DNA from: G963677085 sp963677085
GTDB taxonomy: Bacteria > Planctomycetota > Planctomycetia > Pirellulales > Thermoguttaceae
Reading direction: 5' to 3'
Assembly (NCBI GenBank): GCA_963677085.2
Contig: CAXXFH010000004.1
Span: forward strand, 5,146,001-5,210,000
DNA length: 64,000 bases
The notes under the pieces are model-generated. The model was not told where the DNA came from. It worked only from the letters and a program-made list of their open reading frames with translations, and ran no database searches. Both the position numbers and the translations under genes were made by a program. Within the stretch, counting starts at the first letter, position 1, and each line of letters starts with the position of its first letter. Of the stretch, positions 35,336-43,543 are shown piece after piece.

Positions 35336-36787
35336 TTAACCAGGTGGGGTAGCGGCCGTGCCACTTTGCGAAGCGTTGTTCAGCAGGAAGGCGTCGACGT
35401 CGTTGGCTACGATAACGCCGTAGTTCACGGCTCCCAACCAGCCCGACATGATAATGCCTACGCTGCCGGCGTGGTACAAACCGGGGATATGCTCAGACAT
35501 CTCCCGACTGACGGCCAAGCCTTCGAACTTCGTGCCGAAGCTTGCGCCGAGCCAGTGTTTCGTGTATCGCTCGAAGGTCCGCGGCGTGGCGGCTTCTGTG
35601 TGGTCGAGCTTCTCGCGGGCGCCCGGCACATAACGGTCCAAATCGTCGATGGTTTCCTCGATCAGGTCGCGTTTGCTGGCCTCGTACTCTTCCTCGGATA
35701 ACTTGGCCCAATCGTCGTAGTTGGCATTCGTGCTGGCCACTACCAGACAACGATCGTGGCCGGGTCGGGTTTTGGGGTAGTAGAACGAATAGGTCCGGCT
35801 CGTGATATCCCGGCTCAGCAGCATGTCAGTGCGGAAGGCCGGGGCTTTGGAACTGAATAGCAAGTCGCCGGTGCTCTCGTCGATGTGTTCTTCGGGTTTC
35901 AAGGCCAGATAGACCTGGGTGCTCGAGTTGTTCAGCCGCACGGCCCGAGCCTTTTCGACGAAGTCGGCCGGCCAACCCTCTTCGCCCACGAGGTCGAAGA
36001 TCGTGCTTAGCAGGTTGCCGTTTGAGACTACCGCGCGGGTGCGAATCCGCCGTCCGTTGACCGTCACGCCGGTTACTCGCCCGCCGTCGACGTGGATCTT
36101 CTCGGCATCGCAACGCACGCGAATGTCGACGCCGTTGGCCGCCAATTGCTCGCGCATCAGCTTGATGAGCTTATCGGTTCCCCCTTCAAATGTATAAACG
36201 CCCTTCGACATGAAGTTGGAGAAGACGATGCCGTAGGTCAACGCGGGATCTTCGAGTGTCGAACCGTTGGCGTAGGTGATTGGCTCCATCAGCAGCCGGA
36301 TGACGTCTTCGCGGCCGGGGAAAAAACGCTCGAACAGTTCACCCGTGGTCATCGCCTGTTCATCGGTGAACTGCATACTTCGGGCGGCATCGAAGAATTC
36401 GTGGACCGTGGCTTCTTCAATCTTGAATTGTTCGACCAGCAGCCGCGTGAAATCTTCGCGGTTGAACGTGGTGGTGAGCGAGAACATCGGGTTGTCAAAG
36501 CGGATGTTCTTCAGTTGGGTGATGGAGTCGGCGATTTCGCGGCTCCAGTAGCGCCGGCAACTTTTGATCATTCCCACGGGAAAGCCGTGCAGCGAGACGT
36601 CGAAGATATGGCCTCGTCCGCGACGGAACCATGTTGCCAGTCCGCCCAGCTTATAGTGATGTTCGAGCAGCAACACGCTGTGGCCAGCCCGGGCCAAAGT
36701 GTTGGCAGCCGTCAAACCGGCCAATCCACCGCCGACGACGATCACGTCGTAGGCATCGCGGCAGCCCTCAAGATAATCGATAGTCAT
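35336..36787 (-). CDS. CrtI-like FAD-dependent oxidoreductase 1
   Basis: 483 residues. The FAD-binding GGGLAG is at 19-24, with LLEHHYKLGGLATWFRRG completing the Rossmann region. The C-terminal AGSVGIIMSGWLGAVNYG is the second FAD contact of the phytoene-desaturase/protoporphyrinogen-oxidase (amine oxidoreductase) family. CrtI relatives desaturate or isomerise conjugated or hydrophobic chains. Adjacent to fabZ-like and a second CrtI-like gene, inside a cluster with ACP and ketosynthase, so a lipid-chain substrate is more likely than a carotenoid. No phytoene synthase is nearby. Confidence 0.8.
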   Translation of the reverse strand: MTIDYLEGCRDAYDVIVVGGGLAGLTAANTLARAGHSVLLLEHHYKLGGLATWFRRGRGHIFDVSLHGFPVGMIKSCRRYWSREIADSITQLKNIRFDNPMFSLTTTFNREDFTRLLVEQFKIEEATVHEFFDAARSMQFTDEQAMTTGELFERFFPGREDVIRLLMEPITYANGSTLEDPALTYGIVFSNFMSKGVYTFEGGTDKLIKLMREQLAANGVDIRVRCDAEKIHVDGGRVTGVTVNGRRIRTRAVVSNGNLLSTIFDLVGEEGWPADFVEKARAVRLNNSSTQVYLALKPEEHIDESTGDLLFSSKAPAFRTDMLLSRDITSRTYSFYYPKTRPGHDRCLVVASTNANYDDWAKLSEEEYEASKRDLIEETIDDLDRYVPGAREKLDHTEAATPRTFERYTKHWLGASFGTKFEGLAVSREMSEHIPGLYHAGSVGIIMSGWLGAVNYGVIVANDVDAFLLNNASQSGTAATPPG

Positions 36788-36871
36788 AATGGCGTCGTCG
36801 ATGAGACTACAAGTACAAGAAAGAAAAATCTGCCGGCTGGCGAGCGCTGCCGGTTGGGGTGTGCCCCAGCG

Positions 36872-38272
36872 TTACATTCGCAAGAGGTACTGGTTGGCGA
36901 CGGTGATGCCGCTGATGATGGCGCCTACGATTCCGACCATTCCTTGGTCGGTACCGCACACGAAGAGATTTTGCAGATGGGTTCGGGCGTCGTAGTGTTT
37001 GCGGGGAGCGCCGTAGATGGCCCCGTTCACCCGGCCCGTGTAACGGCGGATCGTCGTTGGCGTGAACATGTCGGTCTGTACGACGGAGCTGCGGAAGTCG
37101 GGTACCACTCGGGCGGCCGAAGCGGCTATCTGATCGTAGGCCCGAAGCTTGGCCAACCGATAGCGGTCTTTGTCCAACGCGGCCCAGCGATCGTAGTCGG
37201 CCAGGGCCGTGATGCGAATCATGCCTTCGCCCGATGGCTCGTGGTAAGCGAAATTGTTGGGCGAGCAGATTACGCCGCTGTTTACGTCGACCAAGCGATC
37301 CGGGCTGTTATACCGAAAACGATCGCAGTGGCTGAAGAAGACGATCGTTCGATCGTGACCGAGTTGTTTCGGTTGCTTGTCGAGCACCGAGATCGATTCG
37401 ACAAACGATACCCGGCCTGGCGTGGCCGAGGCGGCAACCTGCTCGTCGTCACACAATCGCATCGTCTCGGGCCAGCCGGCCGAGGAAACCACCTGCCGGG
37501 CCTGAATTTCCTGCCCGTTGTCGAGAACCACCTTCTCGACGGCCCCGTCCTTCGCGGCAATCTGTTTCACGCCGCACCGCAACCGCAATTCGCCGCCGAG
37601 TTGTTGGAACCTTTCCCGAAGTTTCTGGAGAATCAACCGAACGCCGTGCAGCGGTCGGGCAAAGCCTTCGAGAAAGATCGAACGAAACATGATGCTGAAC
37701 TGGCCGAAATCGGTGTCGTGTTCCCGGGCACTTCCATAGAAAAGCACGGGACAAAACAACATGTCGACCAATTGGGGATCGTCGATATAGTTCGAAACGA
37801 CTTCGCGTGCCGAAGTGGTGCTTCCCGCACGGCCCATGTCGTCGTAGTCGATCAGGTTGGCCACCAAGCGGCGCAGCTTATCGATCTGGCGGGGGAAGTA
37901 CTTGCGCACTTCCGTTTCGAACAGTTCAAAGTCGTTGGAAAACTCAAGCGACACACCGGGAAACTTCACGGCCGAACCGACCTGGGGTACCAGGGCCAAC
38001 TCGTCCCACGCCAAACGGAGCTGGCGAAGCAACCGCGCGAGCGGTCCGCGCCGGGCTCCCTTGGGGGTGTAGTTGGTCATGGCGTGCAGCCCGACGTCGA
38101 ACTCGCGTCCTCCTTGCCGGTAGAACGAATTCAGCCCGCCGACCACGCTGTGGCGTTCGAGGATGCACACCCGCTGGTTAAAGTGTGCCAAACGGATCCC
38201 CGCCGCCAAGCCCGACATACCGGCGCCGATGATAATCGTGTCGTAGGTATCGTTGCTGGGGGTGGAGATCAT
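36872..38272 (-). CDS. CrtI-like FAD-dependent oxidoreductase 2
   Basis: 466 residues. GAGMSG at 16-21 binds FAD; LERHSVVGGLNSFYRQGG and GGREFDVGLHAMTNY extend the family's N terminus; the C-terminal CGTDQGMVGIVGAIISGI is the last FAD motif. It is clearly diverged from the first CrtI-like protein, so the pair is not a recent duplication. Two such flavoproteins in one operon with fatty-acid synthase genes suggests successive oxidation or isomerisation of one ACP-bound chain. Confidence 0.8.
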   Translation of the reverse strand: MISTPSNDTYDTIIIGAGMSGLAAGIRLAHFNQRVCILERHSVVGGLNSFYRQGGREFDVGLHAMTNYTPKGARRGPLARLLRQLRLAWDELALVPQVGSAVKFPGVSLEFSNDFELFETEVRKYFPRQIDKLRRLVANLIDYDDMGRAGSTTSAREVVSNYIDDPQLVDMLFCPVLFYGSAREHDTDFGQFSIMFRSIFLEGFARPLHGVRLILQKLRERFQQLGGELRLRCGVKQIAAKDGAVEKVVLDNGQEIQARQVVSSAGWPETMRLCDDEQVAASATPGRVSFVESISVLDKQPKQLGHDRTIVFFSHCDRFRYNSPDRLVDVNSGVICSPNNFAYHEPSGEGMIRITALADYDRWAALDKDRYRLAKLRAYDQIAASAARVVPDFRSSVVQTDMFTPTTIRRYTGRVNGAIYGAPRKHYDARTHLQNLFVCGTDQGMVGIVGAIISGITVANQYLLRM

Positions 38273-38297
38273 GATTAAGCGACGTGCTTCGAAGACC

Positions 38298-38441
38298 TTC
38301 TCCCCTCTCCCTTTGGGGAGAGGGGCCGGGGGTGAGGCGACGCTGCCACGGCTACGTTTCCTCAGCTACACATGTGTGCCACGGGTAGACAAGTATGCCC
38401 GTGTTTGGCACTGGCTGACGAGCAGCCAGTGGCACCCTACA
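38298..38441. repeat. REP-like palindrome plus GTGCCA repeat between flavoprotein and ACP genes
   Basis: 38298-38338 carries TTCTCCCCTCTCCCTTTGGG, opposed by GGAGAGGGGCCGGGGGTGAG. 38370-38441 carries CATGTGTGCCACGGGTAGAC, the AAGTATGCCCGTG word and GCAGCCAGTGGCACCC. These split the operon into ACP/ketosynthase and flavoprotein halves. Confidence 0.5.
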
Positions 38442-38448
38442 GTCAGCA

Positions 38449-38709
38449 CTAGGCAACCTCAACGTCCTTCATCAGCGGTTCGAGGTACTTCACCGTGCTG
38501 GCCATGCTGATCAGTTCGGGGTAGTCCTCCTCGGGAATCTGGATCCGATAGCGTTTGCGGAGTTCCATCACGATATCGAGGAAATCCATGCTGTCCAGCT
38601 CGAGCTGGTCGCGGAAGGGGATGTCGTCTTTCAGATCGCTAAGATCTTCATCGGGAGCGATGTCGACCAGGATATCGGTGACTGCATCCTTGATTTCAGG
38701 AACGGTCAT
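38449..38709 (-). CDS. acpP: Acyl carrier protein, dedicated
   Basis: 86 residues, acidic and helical. LELDSMDFLDIVMEL places the phosphopantetheine serine at Ser40 (D-S-M/L). It carries the growing acyl chain between the ketosynthase, dehydratase, reductase and probably the flavoproteins. It differs from the common housekeeping ACP in its SMDFLDIVMELRKRYRIQIPEEDYPEL helix region. It lies 49 bases after the ketosynthase on the same strand. Confidence 0.9.
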   Translation of the reverse strand: MTVPEIKDAVTDILVDIAPDEDLSDLKDDIPFRDQLELDSMDFLDIVMELRKRYRIQIPEEDYPELISMASTVKYLEPLMKDVEVA

Positions 38710-38758
38710 GCTGAACTCTCATCCTTTCGTACTTCTTGATGTTTGCGAGGAAACCTGC

Positions 38759-40012
38759 TCAGGCCATACTTCCGACGATGACCACGGAGTTGATTCCCAG
38801 CATCCCAAACGAGTTGTTCAGGATGTATCTCACTTTGCCGGTCCCGAGTTCTCGTGGCTGATTGGCCACCAATCCGGCGAGCGCACATTCGGGGTCCAGG
38901 TTGTCTAGATTGATCGTGGCGTGGCACACGCCGTCGTCGAAGGCCGGGATATTGCCCAACAGTTCCAAAGCCCCCGCCGCGCCCATGGCGTGGCCGATGA
39001 AACTCTTCGTGTTGTTAAACGCCACGCCGTTGGCCTCACCAAATACGGTTCGCAGGGCCAGACACTCCTGGGTGTCGCCCGTCGCCGTGCCCGTGGCATG
39101 GGTACTGACGATATCGATATCGTCCGCACGGAGTTGAGCGCTCTTCAACGCCAGTTGCATGCACTGGGCCTGTCGCTCGGGCAACGGATTCACGAAGTCG
39201 CTGGCGTCGCTGTTCATCGCATAGCCGACGATTTCCCCGTAGATCTTGGCCCCCCGGGCTTTTGCGTCGGTCAATCGTTCGAGGGTCACTACGCCACCGC
39301 CCTCGGAGACCACGATGCCGTTGCGATCGACGTCGAACGGCCGCGAGGCCTTGGTCGGATCGTCGTGCGTGGCCAGGGCCCCTTGGCTATGAAAACTGGC
39401 GAAAATACCAAACGTGTGAATGCTTTCCGAGACACCGCCCGTGAGGGCCACGTCGCATTCGCCCAACCGCAACATCTGCACGCCCTGGATTAATCCGGCG
39501 TTGCCCGCCGCACAGGCGGCTCCCAGCGTGTAATGCGGACCGGTGATGCCCATGTTCAGCGAGACTTCGCCGGCCGGGTTGTTGGCCACCGTACGTGGGT
39601 TGTGGTGATGCGACCAGTACTGAGTGTCGTAGTCGTATTGTTTGATCTGATAGATTTCGTTTTCGGTTTCGACGTTGCCGTGTTCCGTTACGCCGAGATA
39701 AATTCCCACTCGCGATTTGTCGACGTTGTCCCAGTCGAGAGCCGAATCGACGACGGCTTCGTGGCTGCAATAGATGGCGATGCTTCCCGCCCGGGTGCCA
39801 CGGCGCACTTCCTTGCGGCGCTGGTGACGCAACTCGTCGAACGTACAAACACCGGCTACCGTTTTGCCGAAGTAGCGGATCTCGTAATCGCTTACGCCGC
39901 TACGGCCGTCGAGCAACGCTTGGCGGTACTCACCGAGCGAATTCCCGTTGGGCGAGGCAAGTCCGACACCGGTGATGACAATTCGTTCGTGATCCGGTCG
40001 TTTGGCCACCAT
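38759..40012 (-). CDS. fabF: Beta-ketoacyl-ACP synthase (FabF/KAS II type)
   Basis: 417 residues. Catalytic Cys167 in GAACAAGNAG, His305 in STHATGTATGD, Lys336 in NNTKSFIGH and His341 give the Cys-His-His triad of a condensing enzyme that elongates acyl-ACP with malonyl-ACP. No chain-length-factor substitution is seen. It is the first gene of the minus-strand operon. Many KS proteins have GPxxxxxxACAxG; here GPHYTLGAACAAG fits. Whether the starter is an ordinary fatty acid cannot be read from the sequence. Confidence 0.88.
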   Translation of the reverse strand: MVAKRPDHERIVITGVGLASPNGNSLGEYRQALLDGRSGVSDYEIRYFGKTVAGVCTFDELRHQRRKEVRRGTRAGSIAIYCSHEAVVDSALDWDNVDKSRVGIYLGVTEHGNVETENEIYQIKQYDYDTQYWSHHHNPRTVANNPAGEVSLNMGITGPHYTLGAACAAGNAGLIQGVQMLRLGECDVALTGGVSESIHTFGIFASFHSQGALATHDDPTKASRPFDVDRNGIVVSEGGGVVTLERLTDAKARGAKIYGEIVGYAMNSDASDFVNPLPERQAQCMQLALKSAQLRADDIDIVSTHATGTATGDTQECLALRTVFGEANGVAFNNTKSFIGHAMGAAGALELLGNIPAFDDGVCHATINLDNLDPECALAGLVANQPRELGTGKVRYILNNSFGMLGINSVVIVGSMA

Positions 40013-40465
40013 ATGTGTTGATCCTTGATGCGATACCGCTGCAAACTCATGAAATTAACGGTTTCTGAAGCGATTGGCAAGGCATCGGGGCGTATCCAGG
40101 TGGGCATTGTCGCAAGGCCGTTTTGGTCCCCCCCGGGTGTTGAGCCTGGAAGGTGTCGCCGTGGCCAAGGCGAGTTGGTTGCTCCGGCAGTCTGTCCACC
40201 CGAGTTCGGCACTGGCTTGCGAGCAGCCAGTAGCACCTGTTGCCGCTGTAAACCAAGTATCAGGCTGACTGGTACTGGCCTTTCCCCTCCCTGGGGAGTA
40301 AACTTTGGTGCGCGCTTGGGCTGAATCCAAGATGCGGTCTTTGACGGGTGGAACGGCTACGCACGTGGCCGTTTTGGTGTGGATAAGCCACTTTTTCACC
40401 GTCCCCCCAAAATTAGCGTGTAGACTTCGATAGACGTCTAGCGGAAAGAAAAAAAGGAGTACCTC
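40013..40465. other. 453-base divergent spacer
   Basis: No gene is supported. It holds a GGCACTGGCTTGCGAGCAGCC repeat fragment at 40204-40236 and, near 40414-40441, GTGTAGACTTCGATAGACGTC. The word TCGATAGACGTCT recurs at 32655. It must contain the promoters of the divergent ketosynthase and BI-1 genes, but I cannot place them with confidence. Confidence 0.4.
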
Positions 40466-41185
40466 ATGAGCTACGCGGAAAACCCTTATCAGTCACCGTC
40501 GTTTGCGATCGCCGCTCAGGCTGCCGATAACGAACGGGCAGATTTCATCTCGAAAACCTACGCCCATCTGGCAGGGGCCATCGGGGCCTTCGTGCTTCTG
40601 GAGGCCATTCTGCTGAATCTGCCGGGCATCGACGGTCTGGTCGGCATGATGGTGGGCGCCCAGTACAGTTGGTTGGTCGTGCTGGGGCTGTTTATGGTCG
40701 TTAGCTGGGTGGCCCGAAGTTGGGCCGAATCGGCGGATGTCTCGCCGACGAAGGCCTATATGGGCCTGGGGCTCTACGTGGTGGCCGAGGCCATTATCTT
40801 CACGCCCATCCTTTGGCTAGCCCAACGCATGGATCCGTCGATCATTCCCACGGCCGGTTTGGCCACGCTGTTGTTGTTTGGTGCCTTGACGGCGGTTGTC
40901 TTCATTACCCGCAAGGATTTTTCGTTCCTCCGCTCGGCGTTGATGTTCGGCGGCATTGCCGCAGTCGGGCTGATCGTCGCGGCGATATACTTTCAGTTCG
41001 CCCTGGGCCCGATTTTCACCGTGGTGATGATCGCCCTGGCCTGCGGCTATATCCTCTACGACACATCGAACATCCTGCACCACTATCGTATCGGCCAGCA
41101 CGTGGCGGCCTCGCTGGCCCTGTTCGCTTCGGTGGCCCTGCTGTTTTGGTACATCTTGCGGCTGTTCATGGCCGCCCGCGACTGA
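40466..41185 (+). CDS. Bax inhibitor-1/YccA family membrane protein
   Basis: 239 residues with about seven hydrophobic helices, the BI-1/TMBIM pattern. The soluble start (SYAENPYQSPSFAIAAQAADN) precedes FISKTYAHLAGAIGAFVLLE. DTSNILHHYRIGQHVAASLALFASVALLFWYILRLF is the conserved last part of the family, including the D-T-x-x-I segment. It is an inner-membrane protein; bacterial members form Ca2+-permeable channels or regulate membrane proteins, with no fixed role. The start has an excellent AAGGAG site seven bases upstream. Monocistronic. Confidence 0.9.
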   Translation: MSYAENPYQSPSFAIAAQAADNERADFISKTYAHLAGAIGAFVLLEAILLNLPGIDGLVGMMVGAQYSWLVVLGLFMVVSWVARSWAESADVSPTKAYMGLGLYVVAEAIIFTPILWLAQRMDPSIIPTAGLATLLLFGALTAVVFITRKDFSFLRSALMFGGIAAVGLIVAAIYFQFALGPIFTVVMIALACGYILYDTSNILHHYRIGQHVAASLALFASVALLFWYILRLFMAARD

Positions 41186-41197
41186 CAAGGACCGGCA

Positions 41198-41317
41198 CAT
41201 GTTTGCCACGGGCTCTGCCAGTACAGAGACGTTTGTAACCAAAGCAGGGATGCCATGCTCACGTTTACGTGGGTGTGTTTGTCGGGATTTCAGCATGCCC
41301 ACGCAAGCGTGGGCATG
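41198..41317. repeat. GCCACGGGCTCTGCCAGT fragment and CATGCCCACGC palindrome, copy 2
   Basis: 41198-41226 is a degenerate member of the family at 18220. 41294-41317 matches the palindrome at 35300 exactly, including the GCACCC after it. The second lies inside the frameshifted tail of the PNP reading frame, which argues that this tail is not genuine protein. Confidence 0.5.
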
Positions 41318-42201
41318 GCACCCGACTTGACATTCACCCAATTCGACGGAAGAACTGCCGCGGCGCGCGCCTTACTTTTTCGCTTCGTGGGCGAGAATGC
41401 CCATGACGATGGCCCGCAGCTTTGGTTCCGCTCCGGCAGCGGTGGCGAGAATGCCTCGATCTCGGCGGGTTTCAGCGCGTCGGGCAGGCACAGGTCGGTA
41501 ATGATCGACAGCCCCAACACACGCATGCCGGCGTGTACTGCTACGAGCACTTCCGGCACGGTCGACATGCCGACCACGTCGGCGCCGATCATGCGCAGAA
41601 AACGGTATTCCGCCCGGGTTTCCAGGTTCGGCCCGGTGACGGCCACATAGACCCCCTTGTGGGCGGCGAAATTCTCGCGCCGGGCAATCTCCAACGCTTG
41701 GTCGATCAGCGCGGCGTCGTAGGGAGCACACATATCGGGGAAACGCGGCCCAAGGTCATCGTCGTTCACCCCGATCAGCGGGTTGCCGGTCATCAGGTTG
41801 ATGTGGTCTTCGATGACCATGATATCGCCCTGCGAATGCTGCGGATTCATCCCGCCACAGGCGTTGGAAACGATCAGCAACTCAGCCCCCAACGCCTTCA
41901 TCACGCGAACCGGAAAAGTAATCTGCTGGTAACTGTAGCCCTCGTAGGCGTGGAAACGTCCTTCCATGGCCACGACGGTCACCCCATTGAGCCGCCCGCA
42001 AACGAGCTGGCCGGTGTGGCTGACGGCTGTTGAACGGGGGAAATGGGGGATGTCTTCGTAATCGAGAGTGGCTTCCGGCTCGATCTGGCTGGCGACGCTA
42101 CCCAGGCCGGTGCCCAGGATAATACCGACCGTGGGTTCGCCGGACCAGTGTTGCCGAATGGCCTCGGTGGCTTCGCGGACTTCCGTGGCAAGGTTCTTCA
42201 A
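41290..42201 (-). CDS. punA: Purine nucleoside phosphorylase, 3'-end frameshift
   Basis: GTGLGSVAS, SHTGQLVCG, GRFHAYEGYS, NACGGMNPQ and VTGPNLETRAEYRFLRMIGADVVGMS are the motifs of trimeric PNP, which splits guanosine or inosine with phosphate in purine salvage. The open frame gives 303 residues. After CLPDALKPAEIE it leaves the family sequence; the family ending (AILATAAGAEPKLRAIVMGILAHEAKK, then TAA at 41372-41374) lies in the next frame. A one-base deletion near 41447-41458 explains this. Repaired, the protein would have about 276 residues, a normal length. The visible frame continues through a dispersed repeat. Confidence 0.85.
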   Translation of the reverse strand: MKNLATEVREATEAIRQHWSGEPTVGIILGTGLGSVASQIEPEATLDYEDIPHFPRSTAVSHTGQLVCGRLNGVTVVAMEGRFHAYEGYSYQQITFPVRVMKALGAELLIVSNACGGMNPQHSQGDIMVIEDHINLMTGNPLIGVNDDDLGPRFPDMCAPYDAALIDQALEIARRENFAAHKGVYVAVTGPNLETRAEYRFLRMIGADVVGMSTVPEVLVAVHAGMRVLGLSIITDLCLPDALKPAEIEAFSPPLPERNQSCGPSSWAFSPTKRKSKARAAAVLPSNWVNVKSGAMPTLAWAC

Positions 42202-42342
42202 GATTCAGGCCTCCGTGGCGTTGTTCCTGGGCAGTTAGAAATAGCTAAGGGCAGACCGATAAATAACTCAAACTGAAAACGACGGTTCCAGTTTCAGGGC
42301 AAAAGAGGCGAGGGATTAGGGACGAGCGTTTTCGGTTCGTCC

Positions 42343-42708
42343 TTAGTCGTCGACGTCGTCGCTGACGGTTTCTTCGATGTCTTCGTCTACATCATCGTCG
42401 AATTCATCATCGTCGTCGCTGAAATCGGCCGATTCATCGTCGAAGTCTTCGCGTTCGAACTCGTCATCGTCGAACCCATCGTCGTCGAGTCCACTTTCGA
42501 AATCTTCGTCGAAATCTTCGTCGAAGTCGTCGTCGAAATCGTCGTCGAAATCATCATCAAAATCGTCGAAGTCGTCGTCCGCGTCGAAACCATCGTCGAG
42601 CGTGGCGACGCAGTATCCGGGGGTTTCCGGATATTGCAGTGGCAAGATGCCCGGATTGGCACCAAAGTGCTCGGGCAAAAGGGATTCGCGTTCCATTTCA
42701 AGCAACAT
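42343..42708 (-). CDS. Extremely Asp-rich small protein
   Basis: 121 residues. The N-terminal 38 residues look ordinary (MLLEMERESLLPEHFGANPG, ILPLQYPETPGYCVATL). The remainder is almost all Asp, Glu and Phe, in repeats such as DDDFDDDFDDDFDEDFDEDF. The coding strand shows a matching short tandem repeat, so expansion by slippage is likely. GAGG lies about nine bases before the ATG. There is no signal peptide or domain. The acidic tail suggests Ca2+ or basic-protein binding. Its identity is unknown. Confidence 0.7.
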   Translation of the reverse strand: MLLEMERESLLPEHFGANPGILPLQYPETPGYCVATLDDGFDADDDFDDFDDDFDDDFDDDFDEDFDEDFESGLDDDGFDDDEFEREDFDDESADFSDDDDEFDDDVDEDIEETVSDDVDD

Positions 42709-42779
42709 CGTGTTGTCCTCAATGGGGGCGCCAAGACGCGGCCGATTGATTCACTGGTAACTTTTGGGACGTAGAGGGT

Positions 42780-43053
42780 TGTCGCAGGCCTCGGCGGTCT
42801 GCGGGGGCGTTTATGGGGCAAGCTTTCGCGGCCCCAGCTTTTGCAGATTGGGAAAAACCACACAGAAGAAACAAATTATCGGAGGGATTTCCGGCTGCCA
42901 AGCGGAAATAACGGAGAAACGGCGACCAGGTCGCCTCCCGACGTCTTGGTTGGATTTCCCGGGGCCAGGCCCCATCAATCGTGGACAAGTTGGCCCATAA
43001 GCCAACGATGACCAGAGACGATTTGTATTATCGAAAGAAAAGCGTTTTGTCAA
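42780..43053 (-). promoter_or_regulatory. Candidate promoter and structured leader of the Asp-rich gene
   Basis: On the minus strand TTGACA (43053-43048), a 15-base spacer and GATAAT (43032-43027) make a fair sigma-70 promoter. The ~310-base transcript leader contains hairpins at 42886-42912 (ATTTCCG/CGGAAAT), 42921-42935 (GGCGACC-A-GGTCGCC) and 42813-42837 (TGGGGC/GCCCCA). It could be a structured leader or an independent small RNA. Nothing else is seen in 42709-43206. Confidence 0.35.
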
Positions 43054-43206
43054 CCAGAAAGCTTTGCCGGTTTTTTGCGTCGCAGGGGACCTTCTTGGGG
43101 GTTTCCTGTAACCTGGGTTTGGTATGGTGACGCGTCTCCGCGGCAACACCATGCGACGGCAGGTTTGTGCTGCGGTGCCGGTGTTCGGGGCGGCGCGTGA
43201 TGCGCA

Positions 43207-43248
43207 TAAAAAATGGGCAGGGTCAGATTGCCGGGTTGACCCTGCCCA
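43207..43248 (-). terminator. Intrinsic terminator, minus direction
   Basis: TGGGCAGGGTCA (43214-43225) and TGACCCTGCCCA (43237-43248) are perfect 12-bp arms around an 11-base loop. The plus strand has AAAAAA before the stem, so the minus transcript ends in U6. It lies 296 bases past the glycosyltransferase-TPR gene. Confidence 0.7.
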
Positions 43249-43543
43249 ATCACGGGGGTGAGAAAGCCTTTGTTGGGTGGGAGCAGCCGTCCAAGTTCAG
43301 ACAACTGCACTCGCACTGAACAATACCCTCCGAACGACTTGGGTCAATTTAGCCAGACAATTCTTCCTGTGGTAAACCACAAGCTCCTGGCTCCTGTGTC
43401 GCTTGGCGCGTGAATTGAACGAGTGCTGCGGATTGTGCCGGCACGGAGGCGTGGTCACAATCGTCTGCGGCGCCCAGAACACCCGCAGGGGGGCGCTAAG
43501 GTGTGGCTTTGCCGTTCAGAACTCGATCGGGTTCTTAGTCGGA

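Noticed and set aside
35239..35364. N-terminal extension of the FabZ-like protein to 35364
   Set aside because: It reads through the dispersed palindrome at 35300, shared with the PNP tail; the family starts at MSQQQIYDAIPHRPP.
35336..38272. Carotenoid biosynthesis cluster
   Set aside because: There is no phytoene synthase or cyclase; the neighbours are ACP, ketosynthase, dehydratase and enoyl reductase.
36092..38278. A 728-codon open frame on the plus strand opposite the two flavoprotein genes
   Set aside because: It is antisense to two genes with clear family motifs; its translation has no domain and reflects high-GC codon bias.
41290..41460. Programmed frameshift in the PNP gene
   Set aside because: No slippery heptamer or downstream stimulator is evident, and the zero frame runs into a dispersed repeat; a sequencing or mutational indel is simpler.
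42343..42708. Short tandem repeats read as a CRISPR or microsatellite array
   Set aside because: The units are codon-phased (Asp-Asp-Phe), without spacers, and continue an open frame with a start and Shine-Dalgarno.
43480..43543. Possible tRNA-like sequence (GTTCAGAACTCGATCGGGTTC)
   Set aside because: It does not fold into a cloverleaf with a proper acceptor stem and anticodon loop by eye.
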